A DNA stretch of 64,000 nucleotides from Ligilactobacillus animalis KCTC 3501 = DSM 20602. GTDB taxonomy: Bacteria > Bacillota > Bacilli > Lactobacillales > Lactobacillaceae. Every line of letters begins with the position of its first letter. The first letter of the stretch is position 1. The position numbers were made by a program, and so were the translations under genes. Where the stretch lies: NCBI RefSeq assembly GCF_001434535.1, contig NZ_AYYW01000003.1, positions 159,191 to 223,190 of the forward strand, in the 5' to 3' direction. Below are positions 18,071 to 26,391 of the stretch, one piece after another. The notes under the pieces were generated by a model. That model saw nothing but the letters and a program-made list of their open reading frames with translations. It had not been told where the DNA came from and ran no database searches.

Positions 18071-18838
18071 TTATTTCTTAAATTTGAATGCTTTAAATGT
18101 TAAGATCAGTGCAAACACCACCATTAAACTCACTTGGCCCCAAAGTGTTTGAAAAATGTTACTTGTGAGCGGTAAATGCACCAACGTAGCCACAAAAGCT
18201 AAAGCTACAATGTAGAAAAGCCCACTACGAAAGTAATCAGGCCACTTAAAATATAGTCCTAGATAAATCACAAATAACAGCCCGATCCCCCACAGTATCG
18301 TAGGGCCAAGGGGATAGATCAAAGTTTTTGGCGTAAAATGATCACTCAATAGCAATACCCCTAAATAGATCATGAATGCTACACCCGTGCCCAAATAGCT
18401 ACGCCACGGGACACGGTTGAAAGCATCATTGCCCAGCAAAGTAAGCATGATGTTGAGTAAAATGACCATCCCGACTATCTCAATAACATATTCGACAAGA
18501 TCGATCTCGGTATGCATAAATGCTAATAATGTTAGCAAACAAAAGATGAATACACTCAGACTCAACTTTTCTTTTAAGTTCGTTTGCTTATCAGCATTTA
18601 TCTCAGTTAGTAGTTCATCGGCTGCCATCTTAGGATCAGTGCCAAAATATTGTTGTGCTGTTTGCCCTTCCGCCTGCGCTTCGAGCATATCCTGCAAGAT
18701 CTCTAACAATATTTCTTCTGTTACTACCTCGTCTTTACCTTTTGCCCGTAAATATAACAAAAGCTTTTCGTAATATTTTCGATTCTCAGGCGTTAACTTT
18801 TCACGTAAATGGTTATTTTGTTCGCTCAATAGCTCCAT
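18071..18838 (-). CDS. DUF1129-family membrane protein
   Basis: 255 residues. The N-terminal half is helical and soluble (LTPENRKYYEKLLLYLRAKG, then an EEILLEILQDML segment, as in DUF1129); the C-terminal half has about five to six membrane segments from residue 95. The gene overlaps the PadR regulator by 26 bp. PadR-membrane protein pairs of this form are common in lactobacilli; the role of DUF1129 is unknown, perhaps in envelope stress. A paralogue lies at 55.3-56.0 kb. Confidence 0.75.
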   Translation of the reverse strand: MELLSEQNNHLREKLTPENRKYYEKLLLYLRAKGKDEVVTEEILLEILQDMLEAQAEGQTAQQYFGTDPKMAADELLTEINADKQTNLKEKLSLSVFIFCLLTLLAFMHTEIDLVEYVIEIVGMVILLNIMLTLLGNDAFNRVPWRSYLGTGVAFMIYLGVLLLSDHFTPKTLIYPLGPTILWGIGLLFVIYLGLYFKWPDYFRSGLFYIVALAFVATLVHLPLTSNIFQTLWGQVSLMVVFALILTFKAFKFKK

Positions 18839-19169
18839 CCATATTTTCCCCTGTCTGTTCGATGACCGCTGTCACTGTCGCTGTAAGTTGTTGCCAATCA
18901 GTAATAAAATTTTGGGTCTGCATTTGGCCACTAGTAGTTAAGTGATAATACTTTCGCTTTGGTCCCTCATTTGACGCACGTAACTGACTTTCTAAATAGC
19001 CTTGTCTTTCTAGTTTTTGTAAAAGAGGATAGACCGTCCCTGCACTGAGATCAAAAAAGCCTAAATTCTGTAGCTTGGTAACTAATTCATAGCCATAAAC
19101 TTCTTGTTGGCTGATCACTAATAAGACACAGCCTTCCAACGTTCCTTTCAACAGTTGTGAATTATTCAT
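18813..19169 (-). CDS. PadR-family transcriptional regulator
   Basis: 118 residues. A winged helix typical of PadR: LLKGTLEGCVLLVISQ at the start, then YGYELVTKLQNLGF, the wing region GTVYPLLQKLERQGYLES and KRKYYHLT. It binds DNA as a dimer through the C-terminal helix. Start 19169 is used because AGGAGGG is 8 bases upstream. It probably represses its own operon with the overlapping DUF1129 gene. The inducer is unknown. Confidence 0.9.
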   Translation of the reverse strand: MNNSQLLKGTLEGCVLLVISQQEVYGYELVTKLQNLGFFDLSAGTVYPLLQKLERQGYLESQLRASNEGPKRKYYHLTTSGQMQTQNFITDWQQLTATVTAVIEQTGENMDGAIERTK

Positions 19170-19193
19170 CAGCTTCACCCTCCTACGCCCCAA

Positions 19194-20339
19194 TTATATA
19201 TTTTCTCCACTACTATGTAAAGCATAATAGCGAAATATCCCTGTAGATGTGCGCTTTGTCTGATATAACCAACTGGTGTAGTTCCGATATAGTGCTAAGC
19301 GGTTTTCACGTGAAACATTTTGCCAGCATAAAATGTCAGCGATACCATTACTATTTACTAGATCTCCGTAACCGTTTGCCTCTTTTTTAGCATCACCATC
19401 TGCATGCCAGAACTTTTTCGCCCGTTTCCGCAGATCAGATTCAAGCGGATTAACACCATCAAGATTGCCATGTGAATAGCGATAGCGCCACGGCACACGC
19501 CCTTTTCCATGTGGGATCCCATAATTAAAAGATTCAGTATCTGCCAATGCTCGCAATTCTGAAACGGTGTATTTTTCAGGATCTGAACAAAATTTTCCTG
19601 TTTTTTCCTGCTTGATCACATTCCACTGACTGACAAACTCCAACGTATCGACATTGATGATAAATTCTACCATTCGTGCATCGTTGAAACGCGAAAAATA
19701 CCCATAGCTCGAGTTTTTAGCTAGTTGTACCTTCATATTTTCTGGTACAAAATCACTTTGTTCAGCTAAGTGGCGATTGTGATAATTTGCCCCCGTTTCA
19801 AAATCCAGCTCCACGCCACATTGCTTGGCATAAACGGCTAAACGCCAAAAATCATTGGGCAAAACCGGATATGTTTGACGTAAATAACTGATGGCTTGCC
19901 GATCGATATAACCCCGGAAAAGATTTAAGCGTCGAGTAAAATCAGAATTTTCTTGTACTAACGGTCGGCTATTCTTAGGTGCTTTTCCATATAATTGCAA
20001 GACTAAAGTTCTAAAAAGCACATTAAATTCAGCTAACGGTGCGAGGTCAGCCCAAATATGATATTTAGCTGTTGGAGCAAGCTGTAAAAAGTTATGTTCA
20101 TCTACATATGTTCCCAAATGATTCAACACTAACTGAATTTTCAAGCGTGCTGGCAACCAAGAGCGCTGCAACATTTTAGTATATAGTGGGGTCCCAACTT
20201 CATGGATCTCTTGCCAACAATCTATCGGTGAGCTAGCAGCTTGTTTGAAATAGTTTCGCCGGTAATAGCGTAAACTGCGCTTATCCCAACCTTCTTTAGC
20301 TAAATTTGACAATTGCTGTTCTAACGTCATCATCCCCAT
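19194..20339 (-). CDS. Unrecognised 381-residue protein (possibly DUF3114)
   Basis: The start ATG 20339 (MGMMTLEQQL) has AAAGGA 5 bases upstream; a longer frame is open but without a ribosome site. The protein is soluble, basic and rich in Arg, Trp and Tyr, with no signal peptide or membrane helix. Conserved-looking patches are SSYGYFSRFNDARMVEFIIN and HGKGRVPWRYRYSHGNLDG. It may belong to the uncharacterised DUF3114 group. It ends 24 bp before the padR start on the same strand and may be cotranscribed with it. No function is proposed. Confidence 0.6.
   Translation of the reverse strand: MGMMTLEQQLSNLAKEGWDKRSLRYYRRNYFKQAASSPIDCWQEIHEVGTPLYTKMLQRSWLPARLKIQLVLNHLGTYVDEHNFLQLAPTAKYHIWADLAPLAEFNVLFRTLVLQLYGKAPKNSRPLVQENSDFTRRLNLFRGYIDRQAISYLRQTYPVLPNDFWRLAVYAKQCGVELDFETGANYHNRHLAEQSDFVPENMKVQLAKNSSYGYFSRFNDARMVEFIINVDTLEFVSQWNVIKQEKTGKFCSDPEKYTVSELRALADTESFNYGIPHGKGRVPWRYRYSHGNLDGVNPLESDLRKRAKKFWHADGDAKKEANGYGDLVNSNGIADILCWQNVSRENRLALYRNYTSWLYQTKRTSTGIFRYYALHSSGENI
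19302..19317. promoter_or_regulatory. Candidate parS-like site
   Basis: GTTTTCACGTGAAACA matches the parS consensus TGTTTCACGTGAAACA at 14 of 16 positions and keeps the central TTTCACGTGAAA palindrome. It lies inside the unrecognised gene, about 39 kb from parB. Confidence 0.4.
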
Positions 20340-20431
20340 CGTATTCCTTTCGCTTTTTAAGTAACAATACCATGAAAATAACTTTCTTTTCACGCAAATG
20401 ACTTATTTTGCAAAAACGTGTGAGAAAAAGC

Positions 20432-20512
20432 AACTCCTAGAAAATAACAATGTCCTACTTATGACGCAAAATACGCATCATAAGTAGGACACCATTATTT
20501 ATACGGAGCTAC
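20432..20512. repeat. Palindromic element D
   Basis: The arms 20442-20467 and 20475-20500 match at 22 of 26 positions around a 7-bp loop. The left end CAACTCCTAGAAAATAA is shared with A and B, and the right end ATTATTTATACGG with element E. It lies between the unrecognised gene and the MFS transporter. It is not followed by a T run, so it is unlikely to be a plain terminator. Confidence 0.8.
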
Positions 20513-20529
20513 CCGTGCAGGCAAACACT

Positions 20530-21831
20530 CTATTTAGTATAATCCACATCCTTAGTTTCCTTAGTTGTCAACCAAGCGATAACTGAAGCTACTGCTAGGA
20601 CGAACATATATAATCCCGCTGCGTGGAGACCAAAACGTGCGATCAGCCAAGTCGTTACTGATGGAGCTACGGCAGCACCTACTACCGCTGCTAAATTATA
20701 CGTGATCCCCGCACCTGAGTAACGAACTTTGGTCGGGAAAAGCTCTGGTAAGACCGCACCAACTGGGCCATACAGTGTTCCCATGATGACAAAGCCAACA
20801 CTTAAGAAGAGAAACATCCCTAAAACATTGTGTTGACCACTTAAAAAATACGGGAAGACTAACGAAAAACCAACTAAGCCAACTGTAGCTATCAATAATA
20901 CCTTTTTACGTCCAACTTTATCCGCTAACATCGAAGTCGTCATGATCAAGACTGCAAATTCAACGATCGCTCCCATCAAAAACAACAACATTTCCGAATG
21001 GCTAAAGCCCAACGCTGTCGTCGCATATGCTAAAGACCAAGTCGTCAAAGTGTAAAACATCGCATAAGTCCCACCCATGATAAATGTTCCTTTAACGATA
21101 TCTTTCCAATAGCAGGAAAAGAGTTCCTTAAGTGGCGTCTTAGTCGTGGTGTCATTTTCTTGTGCCATTTGGAATAACGGTGTCTCTTGCAAATGATGAC
21201 GTACATATAACCCGATCACTACCAATACCGCAGAAACTAAAAATGGTACGCGCCAGCCAAAAGCTAACATCTGCTGTGGCGTCAATAATTTTTCAAGTAC
21301 AAAAAATAAACCATTACACAAGAAAAATCCCAGTGGAGCACCAACTTCTGGGAATGCTCCGTATAAAGCGCGTTTATCAGCTGGTGCGTTTTCTGTTGCT
21401 ACTAAAACTGCCCCTGACCACTCACCGCCAAGCCCGATCCCTTGGACAAAACGACAAGCGCATAAGAGTAACGCACCCCAAACTCCAACACTGTGATAAC
21501 CCGGTAAAAAGCCGATCGCGATCGTTGCACCTCCCATGACTAGCATCGATAATACTAAGGTCTTCTTGCGACCCAAGCTATCGCCAAAATGCCCGAATAA
21601 AAATGAGCCGACTGGGCGTGCCACAAAAGCAACACCAAAAGTCAATAAACTCAAGACCGTTGCCAATAGTGGTGTCATCTGTGGGAAAAAGACCTTGGGA
21701 AAGTACGCAGCTGCAGCTGTCCCGTAAGCATAAAAATCAAAAAATTCGACCGCTGTCCCGATCATCGAAGCTAAGATCACCGTCTTGACTGAACTTCTAA
21801 CAACTGCTGTTTCCTGTAATTTTGTTTCCAT
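20530..21831 (-). CDS. MFS transporter, metabolite:H+ symporter (MHS) type
   Basis: 433 residues with twelve membrane segments. The MHS pattern is clear: GTAVEFFDFYAYGTAAA in helix 1, the loop 2-3 motif GHFGDSLGRKKTLV, and CRFVQGIGLGGEWSGAVLVA in helix 4. Relatives take up proline, betaine, shikimate, citrate or alpha-ketoglutarate with protons; the substrate cannot be read from sequence. It stands alone on the minus strand behind a long leader with a strong intrinsic terminator (21917-21955), which suggests regulation by attenuation. Confidence 0.88.
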   Translation of the reverse strand: METKLQETAVVRSSVKTVILASMIGTAVEFFDFYAYGTAAAAYFPKVFFPQMTPLLATVLSLLTFGVAFVARPVGSFLFGHFGDSLGRKKTLVLSMLVMGGATIAIGFLPGYHSVGVWGALLLCACRFVQGIGLGGEWSGAVLVATENAPADKRALYGAFPEVGAPLGFFLCNGLFFVLEKLLTPQQMLAFGWRVPFLVSAVLVVIGLYVRHHLQETPLFQMAQENDTTTKTPLKELFSCYWKDIVKGTFIMGGTYAMFYTLTTWSLAYATTALGFSHSEMLLFLMGAIVEFAVLIMTTSMLADKVGRKKVLLIATVGLVGFSLVFPYFLSGQHNVLGMFLFLSVGFVIMGTLYGPVGAVLPELFPTKVRYSGAGITYNLAAVVGAAVAPSVTTWLIARFGLHAAGLYMFVLAVASVIAWLTTKETKDVDYTK

Positions 21832-21879
21832 TTCTATCGTCCCCTTTACTTATGTATCTACTGCACCATAACTACTCGA

Positions 21880-22110
21880 TATTTTCGACCCTCCTTTGAA
21901 ATTTAAGCTACAAAAAAGGCGCGCCAACCATTTTCGTCAAACAGTTGTCGCGCCTAAAAGATCGAGACTTCCTGTCTGCACCAGCTGTGATGCAGACGAG
22001 CTAAACTATCCGCACCACCTAAGAAATGATCCGAATAATAATAATGCTGTTGTTGGCTTGAGATCGTTTAGCCATTGTTCTCATCTTTTTTCGCCTCACT
22101 TAAATTTGAT
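21880..22110 (-). promoter_or_regulatory. Attenuator-like leader of the MHS transporter gene
   Basis: On the minus strand a possible promoter TTGTCT-N17-TAAACT lies near 22137-22109. The transcript would carry GGCTAAAC near 22074, able to pair with GTTTAGC near 22002; a TCTGCA...TGCAGA hairpin; and a GC-rich hairpin (AGGCGCG / CGCGCCT, 21955-21917) followed by TTTTTT. This stops transcription about 85 nt before the transporter start unless an alternative fold forms. It has the form of a riboswitch or T-box-like leader, but I cannot match it to a known class. Confidence 0.5.
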
Positions 22111-22138
22111 AAGCCAAAGTTTATCACACAATAAATTA

Positions 22139-22249
22139 AAAGACAACAAGAATATTAATTAAAATTTTAGAAATAACAGTTAAAACGCTTGTTTTCCGCT
22201 TTTTGATAGCGTATACTTTATAAAAATTATTTTGAAAGGAAGTGATGGT
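22139..22249. other. Short divergent promoter region
   Basis: This region is AT-rich and separates the MHS leader from the acetyltransferase. GATAGCGTATACTTTAT (22206-22222) contains a plausible plus-strand -10 (TATACT), and GAAAGGAAG is the ribosome site for ATG 22250. Nothing else is apparent. Confidence 0.4.
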
Positions 22250-22858
22250 ATGCGTGAAAAATTGCATACCGGCGAACTATATCTACCTACCGATGAGACG
22301 ATCGTAGCCGAACAAACCGCCTGCCTAGAATTACTCTACGATTTCAATCAGACGCGCCCCCGTGAACAAAAAAAGCGCCGTGAACTATTACAAAAAATGT
22401 TTGGCAAGATCGGACCAAATTGCTATATCGAACCACCTTTTCATGCTAATTTTGGAGGTAACCATTGTTACTTTGGTGATCATATCTACGCTAATTTTAA
22501 TTTAACTGTGGTCGATGATACTTATATCCATGTTGGAGATCATACAATGTTTGGCCCCAACGTGACTTTAGCAACAGCCGGGCATCCGATCTTACCCGAA
22601 CTCAGACAAGCAGGCTACTAACATAATCAAGCGATCCATATCGGAAAAAATTGCTGGTTAGGAGCTGGAGTCGTCGTTTTACCCGGCATTACGATCGGTG
22701 ATAACACGGTAGTCGGCGCTGGGAGTGTCGTCACTAAAGATCTCCCCGCCAATGTAGTTGCAGTCGGCGATCCTTGTAAGATATTGCGTCCGCTAAATGA
22801 ATATGACCGTAAATATTACTTTAAAGACCGCCAAATAAAATGGGAGGAGTTAACATGA
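22250..22858 (+). pseudogene. Maltose/galactoside O-acetyltransferase with in-frame stop
   Basis: A left-handed beta-helix acetyltransferase of the Maa/LacA family, about 202 codons. The N-terminal Mac domain is followed by hexapeptide repeats and the active-site His in ATAGHPILPELR. TAA at 22619-22621 interrupts the frame right after RQAGY; the rest (HNQAIHIGKNCWLGAGVVVL to a stop at 22858) continues without a shift. The stop removes the second half of the trimeric helix and the acetyl-CoA site, so the product is inactive unless read through. The stop overlaps the start of the next gene (ATGA). Confidence 0.85.
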
Positions 22859-23418
22859 CATCTTTGAATCTACCTTTAGCAAAATATGCAACGCTTGAAA
22901 CCAGTCGGCTGACGCTTCGGCCAATTCAGTTAAGTGATGCCGCTGATATGTTTGAATATGCGAGCGATCCTAAAGTGATCGAATATGTTAGTTTTGAGCA
23001 ACACCAAACTTTAGCTGACACTCAAAAAGCTATCGCTGATCACTTCATGGTGGCTCCTTTAGGTCGATTTGGGATCATTCATCGGCAAACAAATAAATTT
23101 ATTGGGACGATCAGCTTAATGGATCTGACCCCACATGGTGCTGAGATCGGCTATGTTCTCAATCGTAAATTTTGGGGCCAAGGCCTAGCTCCCGAAGCTG
23201 CCCAAGCACTGCTAGAGCTAGCCTTTCAACACTTAGACCTAAAATACATCCAAGCTTACCAGCTCACATCTAATCCGCAAAGTGCCCGTGTCCTTGAAAA
23301 GATCGGGCTGAAATGTATCGGGACTTTACCAAACTATTTACCTTCAGCCGCTGGGATGCTCGATACCAACCTTTGGATGATCACTCAGGCTGAATATACG
23401 GCGTCCACTCCCCATTAA
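22855..23418 (+). CDS. GNAT acetyltransferase, RimJ/RimL type
   Basis: 187 residues. The N terminus ETSRLTLRPIQLSDAADMFEY is typical of the RimJ/RimL branch. The acetyl-CoA loop GYVLNRKFWGQGLAPEAAQA and the SNPQSARVLEKIGL segment are intact. It transfers acetyl from acetyl-CoA to an amine, possibly a protein N terminus; the target is unknown. Start 22855 is fixed by GGGAGGAG 5 bases upstream and the 4-bp overlap with the acetyltransferase pseudogene, so the two were an operon. Confidence 0.85.
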   Translation: MTSLNLPLAKYATLETSRLTLRPIQLSDAADMFEYASDPKVIEYVSFEQHQTLADTQKAIADHFMVAPLGRFGIIHRQTNKFIGTISLMDLTPHGAEIGYVLNRKFWGQGLAPEAAQALLELAFQHLDLKYIQAYQLTSNPQSARVLEKIGLKCIGTLPNYLPSAAGMLDTNLWMITQAEYTASTPH

Positions 23419-23424
23419 AATTAC

Positions 23425-23470
23425 GCCTGACTTTGCTATTTCTTCAGGGTCAGGCTATTTATTTTTTAAA
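23425..23470 (+). terminator. Terminator after the GNAT gene
   Basis: GCCTGACTTTG pairs with CAGGGTCAGGC, followed by a TATTTATTTTTT tail. Confidence 0.75.
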
Positions 23471-23474
23471 TTTA

Positions 23475-23563
23475 TGTTAACCGGTTGACACAAAGAGGAA
23501 ATAAATGATATAACTAAATTATAGAAAGAAAGCGCTAACACAAAAAATGTCAACCGGTTGACA
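23475..23563 (+). promoter_or_regulatory. Sucrose operon promoter with two operators and a cre site
   Basis: TGTTAACCGGTTGACA (23475-23490) contains the -35 TTGACA; TATAAC lies 18 bp on (23509-23514). AGAAAGCGCTAACA (23527-23540) is one base off the CcpA cre consensus. TGTCAACCGGTTGACA (23548-23563) is a perfect 16-bp palindrome. The two like palindromes, 73 bp centre to centre (about seven helical turns), suit a LacI-family dimer pair or looping tetramer, presumably the regulator encoded at 26392. Confidence 0.85.
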
Positions 23564-23597
23564 TTTTTTTGATTCTAATTTGGGAAGGTGAAATTTA

Positions 23598-24875
23598 ATG
23601 AATTGGCAACATAAACTCGGTAATTTAAAAAATCCATCGTATCTCCAAAGTTCGAGCACCATGTTTTTATTCTTTGCTTCATGGGGCATCTGGTGGAGCT
23701 TTTTCCAACTTTGGTTAACTTCTAAGTCAAATGGTTTAGGCCTCTCAGGTAGCGAAGTTGGGACTATCTTTTCGATCAACTCAGTCGCCAGCTTGGTTCT
23801 AATGTTCATCTATGGCACGATCCAGGATAAATTATTCATCAAACGGCACTTATTGATCTTTAATGCTATTCTGGCAACTTTGATCGCTCCATTTTTCATC
23901 TTTGTTTATGCTCCCTTGCTTCAAAGTCACTTTATGCTAAGTGCATGGCTCGGAGCACTCTTCTTGTCGGCAGCTTACCTCTCAGCTGTCGGGGTCTTAG
24001 AAGCGACTACTGAACGTTTTTCGCGCGTCTTTGGTTTTGCTTATGGCCAATCACGGGCATGGGGCTCATTTGGTTACGCTGTTTCCGCGCTGATTGCCGG
24101 TTTTATCTTTGTCAAAGATCCAAACCTCAACTTCATCGGCGGTTCCTTGATCGGGCTTTTCTTGCTTTTAGACCTGCTGTTTTGGAAACCTAAAGAAGAA
24201 CGCGATGCTTTAAAAGCAATCGATGAGCTAAAATCAGATAATTCTACCCCTAAATTAAAGGATATGTTTGGGTTGCTCAAGTTGCCTGTCCTTTGGCAGA
24301 TCATCTTTTTTGTAATGTTTTCTTGGACTTTCTATAACGTTTTCGATCAGCAAATGTTCCCTGAATTTTACACCAGCCTCTTTTCTTCTGCCGAAGTAGG
24401 CCAACAGACATACGGAACTTTGAATAGTATCCAAGTTTTCATTGAAGCATTGATGCTTGGTCTAGTGCCGATCCTTATGAAAAAGATCGGTGTCCGAAAA
24501 ACTTTACTTTTAGGAACGGCCATCATGTGTTTGCGTATCGGTCTTTGCGGTTTTATCACTGATCCGATCGCGATCTCTGGTGTCAAAATGCTCCACTCAC
24601 TCGAAGTTCCACTCTTTGTTCTTTCGATCTTTCGTTACTTTACCTTGCATTTTGATACTAAATTATCGGCAACTTTATATATGATCGGATTTCAGATCGC
24701 AGCTCAAGTTGGGCAAATTATCTTATCAACACCACTAGGGATCTTGCGTGATTCGATGGGCTACAGCATGACATTTAAGATCATCGCCCTCATCGTCTTG
24801 ATCACTGGTATCTACGGTTTCTTTATCATCAAAAAAGACAACGAATTTGTTAACGGACAGCCACTAGAAAAATAA
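23598..24875 (+). CDS. Oligosaccharide:H+ symporter (LacY/CscB family), sucrose permease
   Basis: 425 residues, twelve membrane segments. It belongs to the LacY-type major facilitator group: FFASWGIWWSFFQLWL in helix 1, GTIQDKLFIKRHL in loop 2-3, and FAYGQSRAWGSFGYA matching the GxxRxWGSxG region of helices 4-5. It takes up a disaccharide by proton symport without phosphorylation. The invertase immediately downstream (16 bp) makes sucrose or short fructo-oligosaccharide the likely substrate. The regulated promoter lies 35-110 bp upstream. Confidence 0.85.
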   Translation: MNWQHKLGNLKNPSYLQSSSTMFLFFASWGIWWSFFQLWLTSKSNGLGLSGSEVGTIFSINSVASLVLMFIYGTIQDKLFIKRHLLIFNAILATLIAPFFIFVYAPLLQSHFMLSAWLGALFLSAAYLSAVGVLEATTERFSRVFGFAYGQSRAWGSFGYAVSALIAGFIFVKDPNLNFIGGSLIGLFLLLDLLFWKPKEERDALKAIDELKSDNSTPKLKDMFGLLKLPVLWQIIFFVMFSWTFYNVFDQQMFPEFYTSLFSSAEVGQQTYGTLNSIQVFIEALMLGLVPILMKKIGVRKTLLLGTAIMCLRIGLCGFITDPIAISGVKMLHSLEVPLFVLSIFRYFTLHFDTKLSATLYMIGFQIAAQVGQIILSTPLGILRDSMGYSMTFKIIALIVLITGIYGFFIIKKDNEFVNGQPLEK

Positions 24876-24891
24876 CTAAAGGAGAATTTTT

Positions 24892-26286
24892 ATGAAACAA
24901 ATGATCAAATTAAACAACGACCGCTATCGCTTAGGTTATCATGTCAGTGCCCCAGCTGGTTGGATCAATGACCCAAATGGTTTTTGTTATTACAAAGGCT
25001 ATTATCACATTTTTTACCAATACCATCCCTACTCCGCTGACTGGGGTCCAATGCATTGGGGACATGCCCGCAGTAAAGACCTCGTGCACTGGGAAAGTCT
25101 TCCGATCGCGCTTGCCCCTGACACCAAAGCCGATGAAGATGGCTGCTTTTCTGGCAGTGCGATCGTCAAAGATGACGTCTTGTATCTGATCTATACTGGT
25201 CATCATTATTATGATGATGGTGATCCAGATCATTTCTGGCAAAATCAAAATCTAGCTTACAGCACAGATGGGATCAATTTTACCAAATATGAAAATAATC
25301 CGATCATTGCAAGCGCTCCCGAGGATAACACCCACCATTTCCGTGATCCTAAAGTTTGGGAAAAAGATGGCAAATACTACATGATCTTAGGTAGCCAAGG
25401 AAAAGATGGTGTTGGACGGGCGATCACCTATCGTTCTGATGATCTCAAAGATTGGCAATATTTAGGTGTGATCGCAAAAGCTAACGGTTTGACCACAGAA
25501 GGCTTTATGTGGGAATGCCCTGATTTCTTTGAATTGGCTGGTAAAGATATCCTCTTACTTTCACCCCAAGGGATCGAAGCACAAGGCCAAAAATATCTCA
25601 ACTTATTCCAAACAGGTTATTTTGTCGGGAATTTCGACTACTCCACTAATACCTTTGAACACGGCGGTTTCACTGAGTTAGATCACGGTCATGATTTTTA
25701 TGCGACCCAAACAACACTGGCTCCCGATGGTCGTCGGCTAGTTTTTGGTTGGATGGATATGTGGGAAAGTGAATTTCCGGAAAAAGCTGATGGTTGGGCG
25801 GGTGCTTTGACCTTACCACGTGAATTAGAGCTAAAAGATGACCAGCTCTATATGCGTCCTGTTAAAGAAGCAGTTCAATTACGGACTGCTGAAATTTCTG
25901 CTTGGAACAAACAAGTGACTGAAAAAACTTTGCTCTGCGAAAATGAGCAGCAAGCGGAGATCGATCTGACTCTTACAACAGATCAAGCATTTGAGCTCGC
26001 CTTTACTGATCAAGATAAACAAGTCAAGCTCACTTTTGATCAAGCAACACATACTTTTACACTCCTAAATGGTGATGCTCGCTATGCTTCAATCAAGCCT
26101 AATGCTGAGTTTAAACTCCAGATCTTCATCGATACTAGTTCACTTGAGATCTTCATCAATGACGGTGAAGCTGTCTTTACTGAGCGTTTCCACTTTGATA
26201 ATGCGCCACAGGTTTGGCTCACTGCAAAAGCTCAATGTTTGACACAAGTTTATCACTTAGACGGTCAAGCGATCACATTTGAATAA
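24892..26286 (+). CDS. GH32 beta-fructofuranosidase (sucrose/sucrose-6P hydrolase)
   Basis: 464 residues, cytosolic, no signal peptide. Catalytic motifs of GH32 are complete: WINDPNGF (nucleophile Asp, about residues 25-32), FRDPKVW (transition-state Asp, about residue 150) and WECPDF (acid/base Glu, about residue 204). A five-bladed propeller is followed by a beta-sandwich domain (about 330-464). With a non-PTS permease the natural substrate is probably free sucrose, giving glucose and fructose. AAAGGAG is the ribosome site. Confidence 0.9.
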   Translation: MKQMIKLNNDRYRLGYHVSAPAGWINDPNGFCYYKGYYHIFYQYHPYSADWGPMHWGHARSKDLVHWESLPIALAPDTKADEDGCFSGSAIVKDDVLYLIYTGHHYYDDGDPDHFWQNQNLAYSTDGINFTKYENNPIIASAPEDNTHHFRDPKVWEKDGKYYMILGSQGKDGVGRAITYRSDDLKDWQYLGVIAKANGLTTEGFMWECPDFFELAGKDILLLSPQGIEAQGQKYLNLFQTGYFVGNFDYSTNTFEHGGFTELDHGHDFYATQTTLAPDGRRLVFGWMDMWESEFPEKADGWAGALTLPRELELKDDQLYMRPVKEAVQLRTAEISAWNKQVTEKTLLCENEQQAEIDLTLTTDQAFELAFTDQDKQVKLTFDQATHTFTLLNGDARYASIKPNAEFKLQIFIDTSSLEIFINDGEAVFTERFHFDNAPQVWLTAKAQCLTQVYHLDGQAITFE

Positions 26287-26304
26287 TAGGCTATCTAGTG
26301 AGAC

Positions 26305-26342
26305 GTGTTCAACAGTCCAAGTACTGTTGAACACTCTTTTTA
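26305..26342 (+). terminator. Terminator of the permease-invertase operon
   Basis: GTGTTCAACAGT pairs perfectly with ACTGTTGAACAC, followed by TCTTTTT. Confidence 0.9.
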
Positions 26343-26391
26343 ACTCTTCGGCTAAAATTTTGCTAAAATTGATTGAAAGAGGTGATGGATT

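Noticed and set aside
21880..22110. T-box riboswitch for the transporter leader
   Set aside because: GGTGGTGCGG only partly resembles the T-box sequence and is not followed by the matching antiterminator/terminator layout. I list it as unassigned.
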